Shown piece after piece: positions 8,186-14,906 of a stretch of 38,007 nt of DNA (within the stretch, counting starts at the first letter, position 1; the number at the start of each line of letters is the position of its first letter). This stretch comes from Actinokineospora spheciospongiae. GTDB lineage: Bacteria > Actinomycetota > Actinomycetes > Mycobacteriales > Pseudonocardiaceae. The notes beneath the pieces are model-generated. The model had not been told where the DNA came from, did not search any database, and was given only the letters and a program-made list of their open reading frames with translations. The stretch lies in NCBI RefSeq assembly GCF_000564855.1, contig NZ_AYXG01000255.1:1-38007 (forward strand). The letters run 5' to 3'. A program made the position numbers and the translations under genes.

Positions 8186-10105
8186 GTGGCGCTGCGTGTG
8201 GCGGTCGACTTCGGGACGTCGAGCACCTGCGTGGCCGTCTCGGTCAACGGCCGGGAGCCGCAGGTGGTCGTCGTCGACGGGCAGCCCCTGCTCCGCTCGG
8301 CCGTCTACGCCGCCACCGACGGCACCCTGTTCGTCGGCCAGGAGGCGGAGCGCCAGGCCGCGCTGGACCCCTCCCGCTACGAGCCCCACCCCAAGCGCCG
8401 GGTGGACGAGTCCGAACTCCTCCTCGGCGACGCGGTCCTCCCGGTCCCGGCGGTCTTCCGCGCCGTCCTCAGCCGGGCCGTGGCCGAGGCCAGGCGGGTC
8501 GCGGGCGGCGCCCCGGTCGACCAGCTCGTGCTGACCCACCCCGCCGACTGGGGCGGTGTGCGCACCCGGGTCCTGCGCCAGGCGGCCGCGGGCCTGGGCC
8601 ACCGGGTCGCCACCGTCCCGGAACCGGTGGCCGCCGCGGTGTTCCACGCGGCGAGCTTCCCCGGCCCGCCGCAGCGCGCCCTCGCCGTCCTCGACGTCGG
8701 CGGCGGCACGGTGGACGTGAGCGTCGTGCGCACCCAGGGGCACCGGCACACCGTCCTGGCCACCAAGGGCGACCCGTCCTTCGGCGGCGCCGACGTCGAC
8801 CAGCTCCTGCTGGAGCACATCGGCGCCACCTCCGGGCACCCCGAGGCCTGGCGCGACCTGGTTGAGGGCCGCGACCTCGCCGAGCGGCGCCGTCGCCGGG
8901 TGCTGCGCCAGGACGTCCGCGACGCCAAGGAGACCCTCTCCCGGCACCCCTACACCGACGTCCCGCTGCCCTCGCCGTTCCCGGACGCCCACGTCACCCG
9001 CGACGACCTGGAGCGCCTCATCGCCGAACCCGTGGGCCGGGCGGTGCGGCTGGTCAGCGCGGCGGTGGCGGAGTCGGGGCTGACCCCGGCCGAGCTGACC
9101 GGGGTGTTCCTGGTCGGCGGCTCCAGTCGCATCCCGCTGATCGCCCGGTTGGTGGCCGAGCGCACCGGTGTGGTCCCGGTGACCCTGGACCAGCCGGAGA
9201 CCGTCGTCGCCCGCGGCGCGCTGCGCGCGGTCGCCCCCGACCCGGAGGGCACCGGCGTGCTGGCCCCCGGTCAGGACCGCACCGTGCCCACCAGCCGCCC
9301 CCCGATCGTCACCGCCGAGGAGCGCACCCGCCCCGTCCACAGCCCGGGCGAGGAGCGCACCCGCCCGGTCCACAGCCCGGGCGAGGAGCGCACCCGGCCG
9401 GTCCGCGGTCCGGTCCACCGCCACCCCTCCGGCCCGCTGCCGCGCCCGCTGCCCACCGGCCCACGCCCCCCGGGTCCCCCGTCCGGCGGGTTCCCCGCCG
9501 CGCACCCCGGGTCCGCGGCGGTCCGACCGTCCACCCCGGACAGCGCGCGGGGGGTGCGCGGGCGCACGTGGCTGCTGGTCGGCCTGGGCGCGCTGGTGCT
9601 CGCCGTCGCGGTGGCGGTCACCCTGGTCGTGGTGCTCGGCCGCGAGGAGCAGCCGCCCGCCGACCCCGGCCGGGTCATCGCCCAGTACGAGTACCGCTTC
9701 GCGCTGCCCGACGGCTGGACCCAGACCGGGGGCGACCCGGGCCTGCTGCGCACCGAGATCAGACCGGCCGACGACACCGGCGGCGGGGACGCCGTGCTGG
9801 TCGAGGAGAAGCGGCTCAGCTTCGACAGCGGCGCCGAGCGGGCCCGCGCGGTGGGCAAGCTGCGCAGCGACTACGAGGCGGGCGGCGACCAGTTCACCGA
9901 CTTCGCCGACGCGACCAGGTTCGCCGACCGCGACGTCGTGCACTACCGCGAACAACTCGACGCCGAGAGCGCTACCGTCGACTGGTACGTCCTGTTCCAG
10001 GGGGCGGCCCAGGTCAGCGTCGGGTGCCAGTACACCGACGACGGCCGCGACCGGGTCGCGCGGGCGTGCGACGCGGTGGTCCGGTCCATGGTGGTCACCG
10101 GCTGA
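8186..10105 (+). CDS. Hsp70-like type VII secretion-associated protein (Rv3446c family)
   Basis: Membrane-anchored actin/Hsp70-fold protein typical of ESX-4 loci. The 639-aa product has an N-terminal Hsp70 ATPase-like domain with phosphate-1 motif VDFGTSSTC (near residue 6), phosphate-2 motif LDVGGGTVD and adenosine motif LVGGSSRIP. A Pro/Arg-rich linker follows with three 11-residue repeats (ERTRPVHSPGE), then one transmembrane helix (461-485) and a C-terminal extracytoplasmic domain (about 495-639) beginning YEYRFALPDGW, like the Rv3446c-family C-terminal domain. It lacks the substrate-binding domain of true DnaK. The GTG start at 8186 follows AGCGGGGGG; an ATG 30 bases upstream is possible but poorly placed. 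The role in secretion is inferred from family and context. Confidence 0.88.
   Translation: MALRVAVDFGTSSTCVAVSVNGREPQVVVVDGQPLLRSAVYAATDGTLFVGQEAERQAALDPSRYEPHPKRRVDESELLLGDAVLPVPAVFRAVLSRAVAEARRVAGGAPVDQLVLTHPADWGGVRTRVLRQAAAGLGHRVATVPEPVAAAVFHAASFPGPPQRALAVLDVGGGTVDVSVVRTQGHRHTVLATKGDPSFGGADVDQLLLEHIGATSGHPEAWRDLVEGRDLAERRRRRVLRQDVRDAKETLSRHPYTDVPLPSPFPDAHVTRDDLERLIAEPVGRAVRLVSAAVAESGLTPAELTGVFLVGGSSRIPLIARLVAERTGVVPVTLDQPETVVARGALRAVAPDPEGTGVLAPGQDRTVPTSRPPIVTAEERTRPVHSPGEERTRPVHSPGEERTRPVRGPVHRHPSGPLPRPLPTGPRPPGPPSGGFPAAHPGSAAVRPSTPDSARGVRGRTWLLVGLGALVLAVAVAVTLVVVLGREEQPPADPGRVIAQYEYRFALPDGWTQTGGDPGLLRTEIRPADDTGGGDAVLVEEKRLSFDSGAERARAVGKLRSDYEAGGDQFTDFADATRFADRDVVHYREQLDAESATVDWYVLFQGAAQVSVGCQYTDDGRDRVARACDAVVRSMVVTG
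9317..9415 (+). repeat. Three tandem 33-bp repeats inside the Hsp70-like gene
   Basis: Three consecutive 33-bp units begin GAGGAGCGCACCCG at 9317, 9350 and 9383, encoding the repeated peptide EERTRPVHSPG in the linker before the membrane helix. The first two units are nearly identical and the third is diverged. Such in-frame repeats could vary in copy number between strains. Confidence 0.8.
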
Positions 10106-10138
10106 GTCCGGTCACCGGCTGAGATGAGGGGAGCGGGG

Positions 10139-10615
10139 ATGAGCGCGCCGAACGAGGGCTTCGCCGAGTCGGTGGCCCGGTTCCGGTCCGAGGTGTCGGC
10201 CGCGGTCACCCGGGCCCGGCGGGCCTCCGCCGAGGCCAGGGACCAAGTGGCCGCCTTCCGCAGGGAGAACGACACCCTGGCCGCCCGCGCCCGCGACGGC
10301 GGCCTCCGGGTCGGGGCCGACGAGCTGACCGACCCGAGGGCCCGCGAGCGGGCCGCCGAGTGGCGCCGGGAACGCGGCCTGCCGGTCGACGAGTTCCCCC
10401 CGGCGCACCGGCTGGTCGCCGAGCGGGAGCCGGAACCGGAGCCCGAACCCGAGCCGGTGGACGACCCGCTGGCCGAGAACGACCCGGTGGTCCTGGAGCA
10501 CGACGACCCCGAGCCGCCCAGGCCCGCCCGCCCGGCCCCACCGGTCCGGCGCACCGACCCCGAGGACGACGACGGCTACTTCGCCGACCAGCAGATCCTG
10601 CTCGAGGGCGGCTGA
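10139..10615 (+). CDS. Small charged coiled-coil protein next to the esx genes
   Basis: No family recognised. The 158-aa product has an alanine/arginine-rich helical N-terminal half (residues 1-60, coiled-coil-like), a basic middle (RARERAAEWRRER), a run of PE dipeptides (about 100-108) and a very acidic C-terminus ending DDDGYFADQQILLEGG. The ATG at 10139 follows GAGGGGAGCGGGG and lies 33 bases after the Hsp70-like gene, so it is probably co-transcribed with it. Its style resembles the small third genes of the two downstream cassettes (17443-17970 and 20780-21034), suggesting a related partner for secreted substrates, but I found no shared motif long enough to prove homology. Confidence 0.8.
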   Translation: MSAPNEGFAESVARFRSEVSAAVTRARRASAEARDQVAAFRRENDTLAARARDGGLRVGADELTDPRARERAAEWRRERGLPVDEFPPAHRLVAEREPEPEPEPEPVDDPLAENDPVVLEHDDPEPPRPARPAPPVRRTDPEDDDGYFADQQILLEGG

Positions 10616-10641
10616 TTCCCCCGGCCGCGTCGCGAACGCAC

Positions 10642-10673
10642 ATGGCAGCTTCACCAATGTGAAGTCCCGCCAT
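10642..10673. promoter_or_regulatory. Nested inverted repeat in the esx upstream region
   Basis: CTTCAC-CAAT-GTGAAG (10649-10664) is a perfect 6-bp hairpin, flanked by a second pair ATGGC (10642-10646) and GCCAT (10669-10673). It lies 27 bases after the stop of the preceding gene. It may be a weak terminator or an operator; there is no T-run. Confidence 0.35.
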
Positions 10674-10765
10674 TGCCGCGCGCCCGGCCAAAGCGCCTCT
10701 GACCTGCGGGTTCCCCGCCCCGACATTTACGGGAGCAACTACCTCCGAACAAGTCGCACGCAGAC

Positions 10766-10795
10766 GGAACCGAACCTGGCAGGGTCATCGTCGTA
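10766..10795 (+). promoter_or_regulatory. ECF (SigM-like) promoter candidate for the esx pair
   Basis: GGAACC (10766-10771), 17 bases, then CGTCGTA (10789-10795). The same hexamer, spacer length and heptamer occur upstream of cassette B at 18051-18080. The arrangement resembles the GGAAC/CGTC promoter reported for M. tuberculosis SigM, a factor linked to esx expression (from memory). It would give a 5' leader of roughly 50 bases before the start at 10851. Confidence 0.5.
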
Positions 10796-10850
10796 AGCGG
10801 CGTACGAACAAAGAACGCGTACGACCCACTACCACCAGGGGGTTCTCCCA

Positions 10851-11162
10851 ATGTCCGGTTACGGAATCACGCCCGAAGAGATGGCCAAGGCCGCTGTCGA
10901 CGTCGACAACGTCAACGAGGAGAGCCAGAACGCGCTCAAGAGCCTCGGCGGCGCCCTCGCCCCGCTGCACGACAACTGGAAGGGTGGCGCCGCCCGCGCG
11001 TTCGCCACGCTGATGGAGCGCTACAACACCGACGCCCAGAAGCTGCACAACGCCCTCGCGGCGATCTCCGAGCAGCTCAAGCAGTCGAACGCGGCGTACG
11101 TGCAGCAGGAAGAGGAGTCCTCCTCCTCGATGAGCTCCATCGCCAACGTCCTCGGCGGCTGA
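10851..11162 (+). CDS. WXG100 protein (EsxB/EsxT-U type) with C-terminal YxxxE signal
   Basis: Small helical-hairpin substrate of the T7SS; such proteins are exported as dimers with a partner. The 103-aa product has the WXG turn Trp43-Lys-Gly45 between two amphipathic helices and a C-terminal secretion signal Tyr83-x3-Glu87 followed by a serine-rich tail. The start ATG follows CCAGGGGG. It is paired with the second WXG100 gene 74 bases downstream and lies just before rplM, as esxU/esxT do in M. tuberculosis. Carrying the YxxxE signal together with a canonical WXG makes it the more CFP-10-like member, but both members have a YxxxE. Confidence 0.93.
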   Translation: MSGYGITPEEMAKAAVDVDNVNEESQNALKSLGGALAPLHDNWKGGAARAFATLMERYNTDAQKLHNALAAISEQLKQSNAAYVQQEEESSSSMSSIANVLGG

Positions 11163-11236
11163 GTTCCCGCCCTCTTCGCTCCGCGGTTGATTTCCAGCTT
11201 CGACACCCAGACTTCGCAGACTTAGGGAGAACCACA

Positions 11237-11530
11237 ATGTCCGGCGACATGATCAAGGTCAACTTCGCGGAGGTCGCGAACGCCTCGGCGTCCCTGGCCT
11301 CCACCTCCGGCCAGCTCGAGGGCCTGCTCGGCGACCTCAAGGCCCGCCTGGCCCCGCTGGCCGCGGGCTACACCGGTGCCGCCTCCGAGGCGTGGGCCGC
11401 CAAGCAGGCCGAGTGGGACCGCGCCTACGACGAGCTCAAGCAGGTCCTCTCCTCGATCGCCGTGGCCGTGCAGCAGTCCGGTGAGAACTACGAGGCCACC
11501 GAGAAGGCCAACGCCAGCAAGTGGGGCTGA
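11237..11530 (+). CDS. WXG100 protein partner with YTG in place of WXG
   Basis: Second ESX-4-type WXG100 protein, 97 aa, expected to pair with the product of 10851-11162. The helix-turn-helix is clear, but the turn reads Tyr45-Thr-Gly47 instead of Trp-x-Gly; Trp53 follows one helical turn later. The C-terminus carries Tyr85-x3-Glu89 and ends SKWG. The ATG follows TTAGGGAGAACCACA. Followed by a strong intrinsic terminator, so the esx transcript ends here. Confident on family; the substitution is real in the sequence shown. Confidence 0.92.
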   Translation: MSGDMIKVNFAEVANASASLASTSGQLEGLLGDLKARLAPLAAGYTGAASEAWAAKQAEWDRAYDELKQVLSSIAVAVQQSGENYEATEKANASKWG

Positions 11531-11568
11531 TCGACCGCTGCCCCTGGTGGCGGGTTGAGTCGAGAACT

Positions 11569-11616
11569 CCCGAGTGGGGCCCGGAGCGCGAGCTCTCGGG
11601 CCCCACTCGGGTTTTT
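11569..11616 (+). terminator. Intrinsic terminator after the esx pair
   Basis: A perfect 15-bp stem (11569-11583 with 11597-11611), with an inner GAGC/GCTC pairing in the loop, is followed directly by TTTTT at 11612-11616. This is a textbook rho-independent terminator and separates the esx unit from the ribosomal protein operon. Confidence 0.92.
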
Positions 11617-11758
11617 CGTGTGTCCGAAAACACCCGTGCCCCCGCCCGGGGCGCTCCCGGGTCCCGCCACCCGCCCGCGCCACCCGCTCGCCACCGGCGC
11701 CGAACCGCCGGTCGACGCCCGCTGAACAGCGGGAAAACACCGCCAACAGGGGGTCGTT

Positions 11759-11787
11759 TTGACCCTCCCGGAGCGACCCGGTATCTT
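11759..11787 (+). promoter_or_regulatory. Housekeeping promoter of rplM-rpsI
   Basis: TTGACC (11759-11764) and TATCTT (11782-11787) are separated by exactly 17 bases, a good match to the principal sigma factor consensus. It predicts transcription from about 11794 and a leader of about 140 bases before rplM. Between the esx terminator and this promoter I see no other feature. Confidence 0.75.
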
Positions 11788-11806
11788 CTTACGTTGTTGT
11801 GCGGCG

Positions 11807-11860
11807 CGGGGCGTGAAGCTCGACTGGTCGAACGCGAGTCGAGTGGCGTTGCGCGCCCCG
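11807..11860 (+). promoter_or_regulatory. Structured 5' leader of rplM, possible autoregulatory element
   Basis: Within the predicted leader, CGGGGCG (11807-11813) pairs with CGCCCCG (11854-11860), enclosing an inner 7-bp stem CTCGACT (11819-11825) with AGTCGAG (11837-11843). L13 operons in other bacteria are autoregulated through such leaders. I do not recognise this exact structure. Confidence 0.4.
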
Positions 11861-11931
11861 GGATGACCAACTCAACCCGGGGTGATGCCCGCACAGGCAC
11901 CCATGACGCAAGTTGACGATGAGGTAGACCC

Positions 11932-12375
11932 GTGCCCACGTACAGCCCTAAGCCCGGCGAGGTCGACCGCGCCTGGCACGTGATCGATGCCGAGGACGTG
12001 GTGCTCGGCCGTCTCGCCACGCATGTGGCCACGCTCCTGCGTGGCAAGCACAAGCCCACTTTCGCCCCGCACGTGGACACCGGCGACTTCGTCGTCATCG
12101 TCAACGCTGAGAAGGTCGTGCTGACCGGCAACAAGCGGGACCAGGCGTTCGCGTACCGCCACAGCGGCTACCCCGGCGGTCTGCGCAAGCGGTCCTTCGG
12201 CGAGCTGCTCGACACCAAGCCCGACCGCCTGCTCGAGAAGGTCGTCAAGGGCATGTTGCCGAAGAACAAGCTCGGCCGCGCGCAGGGCAAGAAGCTCAAG
12301 GTCTACGCAGGCCCGGAGCACCCGCACGCCGCCCAGCAGCCCAAGCCGTTCGAGATTGCGAAGGTCGCCAAGTGA
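11932..12375 (+). CDS. rplM: 50S ribosomal protein L13 (uL13)
   Basis: Large-subunit protein that binds 23S rRNA early in assembly. The 147-aa product is full length, with the family segments [39 protein letters not shown] and [12 protein letters not shown]. The GTG start at 11932 follows GATGAGG. The last four bases overlap the rpsI start (GTGA), a tightly coupled L13-S9 operon as in nearly all bacteria. Synteny with esx genes upstream and glmM downstream is the standard actinobacterial arrangement. Confidence 0.98.
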   Translation: MPTYSPKPGEVDRAWHVIDAEDVVLGRLATHVATLLRGKHKPTFAPHVDTGDFVVIVNAEKVVLTGNKRDQAFAYRHSGYPGGLRKRSFGELLDTKPDRLLEKVVKGMLPKNKLGRAQGKKLKVYAGPEHPHAAQQPKPFEIAKVAK

Positions 12376-12965
12376 GCGAGGACGTCCAGACCCCCGAGAC
12401 CGACGAGGCCCCCGTGGCCGCCGTCGAGGCTCCCGAGGCCGACGCGGTCGAGGAGACCCCCGAGGTCGCCGACACCGACGCCGACGAGTCGGCGGAAGAG
12501 GCCCCGGCCGAGTCCGACGCCGTCGAGTACGAGGTCGCGGAGGACGCCGACGAGGCGCCCGCCCTCCCGCGCATCGGCAACGAGACCGCGCAGACCGTCG
12601 GCCGCCGCAAGCAGGCGATCGTCCGGGTCCGCATCCTCCCCGGCACCGGCCAGTTCACCCTGAACGGCAAGTCGCTCGAGGAGTACTTCCCGAACAAGGT
12701 GCACCAGCAGCTCATCAAGGAGCCGCTGGTCATCACCGAGAAGCCGGAGTCGTTCGACATCCGCGCCCGTCTGCACGGCGGCGGCATCACCGGGCAGGCC
12801 GGCGCGCTGCGCCTGGCCATCGCCCGCGCGCTGATCGAGCTGGACATCGAGGACCGCCCGGTCCTCAAGAAGGCAGGCTTCCTGACCCGTGACCCGCGGG
12901 CCAAGGAGCGCAAGAAGTACGGTCTGAAGAAGGCCCGCAAGGCGCCTCAGTACAGCAAGCGCTGA
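12372..12965 (+). CDS. rpsI: 30S ribosomal protein S9 (uS9) with long acidic N-terminal extension
   Basis: Small-subunit protein whose C-terminal tail contacts P-site tRNA. The 197-aa product has a conserved S9 domain from about residue 75 ([13 protein letters not shown]) to the terminal YSKR tail. It is longer than the usual 130-150 aa because residues 1-70 form a Glu/Asp/Ala-rich, probably disordered extension. GTG start overlaps the rplM stop. A perfect hairpin follows the stop. Acidic N-terminal extensions of S9 are known in actinobacteria; here it is at the long end. Confidence 0.97.
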   Translation: MSEDVQTPETDEAPVAAVEAPEADAVEETPEVADTDADESAEEAPAESDAVEYEVAEDADEAPALPRIGNETAQTVGRRKQAIVRVRILPGTGQFTLNGKSLEEYFPNKVHQQLIKEPLVITEKPESFDIRARLHGGGITGQAGALRLAIARALIELDIEDRPVLKKAGFLTRDPRAKERKKYGLKKARKAPQYSKR

Positions 12966-12980
12966 TCGAAAGCTTTCCCG

Positions 12981-13016
12981 GGAAGGAGCGGCAGGTGCGA
13001 ACCTGCCGCTCCTTCC
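12981..13016 (+). terminator. Terminator hairpin after rpsI
   Basis: A perfect 16-bp stem (12981-12996 with 13001-13016) closed by a GCGA tetraloop, 15 bases after the rpsI stop. No pure T-run follows (TGCGTCTC). Likely the end of the ribosomal protein transcript. Confidence 0.8.
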
Positions 13017-13099
13017 TGCGTCTCACACCCCAGCAGGTCCTGGTCCCCAGGGTCGGCGGCCCGACGGGCCCGGCCCCACCGCAGCGGAGGATGCACCCC

Positions 13100-14434
13100 A
13101 TGGCACGCCTGTTCGGCACCGACGGAATCCGGGGGCTCGGCAACCGGGACCTCACCCCGGAACTGGCCCTGTCGGTCGCCGCCGCGGCGGCGGCGGTGCT
13201 GGCCCCCCGGGACGGCTCGCACCGCCCGGTCGCCGTGGTCGGCCGCGACCCCCGCGCCAGCGGTGAGATGCTGCAGGCCGCGGTGTGCGCGGGCCTGGCG
13301 TCCGCGGGCGCGGACGTGCTCCAGGTGGGCGTGCTGCCCACCCCGGGTGTGGCGCACCTGGTCGGCGCGCTCAACGCCGACCTGGGCGTGATGATCTCCG
13401 CCTCGCACAACCCGATGCCGGACAACGGCATCAAGATCTTCGCCGCGGGCGGGCACAAGCTCGACGACGTGGTGGAGGACGCGATCGAGGCGGCGCTGGC
13501 GCAGCCCGCCGAGCGCCCCATCGGCGCCGGGGTCGGCCGCATCTACGACATCACCGACGCCCACGACCGCTACGTGGCCCACCTGCTGGCGTCCACCCCG
13601 AACCGCCTCGACGGCCTCAAGGTCGTCGTCGACTGCGCCAACGGCGCCGCCTGGGCCGCCGCCCCGCAGGCCTACCGCGAGGCGGGCGCCGAGGTCATCG
13701 CCATCAACGCCCTCCCCGACGGGGAGAACATCAACGACGGCTGCGGCTCCACCCACCTGGAGCCGCTGCGCGCCGCCGTCCTCGCCGAGGGCGCCGACCT
13801 GGGCATCGCCCACGACGGCGACGCCGACCGCTGCCTGGCCGTGGACGCCGCGGGCGAGGTCATCGACGGCGACCAGATCATGGCCGTGCTCGCCCTGGCC
13901 CTGCGCGACTCCGGCGAACTGGTCGACGACACCATGGTCGTCACGGTCATGAGCAACCTCGGCCTGCACCTGGCCATGCGCGACGCGGGCGTCAAGCTCC
14001 GCAGCACCGCCGTCGGCGACCGCTACGTCCTGGAGGAACTGCGCGGCGCGGGCCTGGCCCTCGGCGGCGAGCAGTCCGGCCACGTCGTCCTCCCCGGCTA
14101 CGCCACCACCGGCGACGGCCTGCTCACCGCCATGCGCCTGATGGCCCGCGTCGTGGCCACCGGCCGCCCGCTGGCCGAACTCGCGGGCGTCATGCACCGC
14201 CTCCCGCAGGTCCTGGTCAACGTCCGCGTCGCCGACAAGGCCGCCGTCGCGGGCTCCGCCTCGGTCGGCGCCGCGGTCACCCAGGTCGAAACCGAACTCG
14301 GCGACACCGGCCGCGTCCTGCTCCGCCCCTCCGGCACCGAACAACTGGTCCGCGTCATGGTCGAGGCCCCCACCCACGACCTCGCCCAGTCCTGCGCCGA
14401 CCGCCTCGCCGCCGTCGTCTCCGCGGCGAGCTGA
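13100..14434 (+). CDS. glmM: Phosphoglucosamine mutase
   Basis: Interconverts glucosamine-6-phosphate and glucosamine-1-phosphate for UDP-GlcNAc and peptidoglycan synthesis; functional partner of glmS at 22000. The 444-aa product has the phosphoserine loop SASHNP with catalytic Ser102, the magnesium loop DGDADRC, the sugar loop EQSGH and the phosphate-binding loop [15 protein letters not shown] at 13100 is preferred over the ATG at 13091 because GCGGAGG then sits nine bases upstream and the product begins [12 protein letters not shown] as in the family. The gap 14435-14582 holds a short CCCCAC/GTGGGG hairpin (14498-14516) and no clear promoter. Confidence 0.97.
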   Translation: MARLFGTDGIRGLGNRDLTPELALSVAAAAAAVLAPRDGSHRPVAVVGRDPRASGEMLQAAVCAGLASAGADVLQVGVLPTPGVAHLVGALNADLGVMISASHNPMPDNGIKIFAAGGHKLDDVVEDAIEAALAQPAERPIGAGVGRIYDITDAHDRYVAHLLASTPNRLDGLKVVVDCANGAAWAAAPQAYREAGAEVIAINALPDGENINDGCGSTHLEPLRAAVLAEGADLGIAHDGDADRCLAVDAAGEVIDGDQIMAVLALALRDSGELVDDTMVVTVMSNLGLHLAMRDAGVKLRSTAVGDRYVLEELRGAGLALGGEQSGHVVLPGYATTGDGLLTAMRLMARVVATGRPLAELAGVMHRLPQVLVNVRVADKAAVAGSASVGAAVTQVETELGDTGRVLLRPSGTEQLVRVMVEAPTHDLAQSCADRLAAVVSAAS

Positions 14435-14582
14435 CGTCTTCACCCGCGCAAATAGGCCGTTCGGCGGTCGCGTGTCCCAGGTGGTCGGTAGATTTCTCCC
14501 CACGCGTGTGGTGGGGTCACGCGGGCGGCACCGGGATTTCGGCGGTCGTCGACGGAGGGGAAGTCGAGGCTAGGGGGCCAGC

Positions 14583-14906
14583 ATGGCGGTAGACGAGACC
14601 ATGGAGATGGACCACGAGGCGGTGAGGTCCGCCGGGATGGACGTCGCCGATCTCGCCGTCTCACTGCAGGAGGTCCAGCGCTACGCGACCGGGGACGGTC
14701 TGAAGGCGGAGCACTTCGGCGGCACGCCCGACGGTTTCGAGGCCTTCACCGCGTTCAACGGTGTCGTCCAGCGGCTCAGCGCTTCCGTCGGCAAGGCGCA
14801 GCAGTTCTGCGTGGAGGCCGCCCAGCGGCTCACCGACTCGGCCAAGTCCACCAGTGCCACCGACGTCGACAACGCGTGGGGCATCACCAAGGCCGGGGGT
14901 GAGTGA
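14583..14906 (+). CDS. Small EspC/WXG100-like protein, first gene of cassette A
   Basis: The 107-aa helical protein contains no WXG, but its length, N-terminal MDHEAVRSAGMDVADLA segment and overall helical pattern resemble EspC-type ESX secretion-associated proteins. A FNGVVQRLSASVGKAQQFC helix and a TDVDNAW C-terminal region follow. It has a GTGA overlap with the large protein that follows, so the two are coupled and their products may pair. ATG start at 14583; AGGGGG sits seven bases upstream. Cassette B has an equivalent at 18118-18423. Family assignment is by general resemblance only. Confidence 0.8.
   Translation: MAVDETMEMDHEAVRSAGMDVADLAVSLQEVQRYATGDGLKAEHFGGTPDGFEAFTAFNGVVQRLSASVGKAQQFCVEAAQRLTDSAKSTSATDVDNAWGITKAGGE

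Noticed and set aside
3773..9955. 2060-codon open frame on the minus strand opposite eccC and the Hsp70-like gene
   Set aside because: It is antisense to two well-identified genes, has low-complexity Arg/Gly/Val/His composition and no domain; long antisense frames are expected at this GC content.
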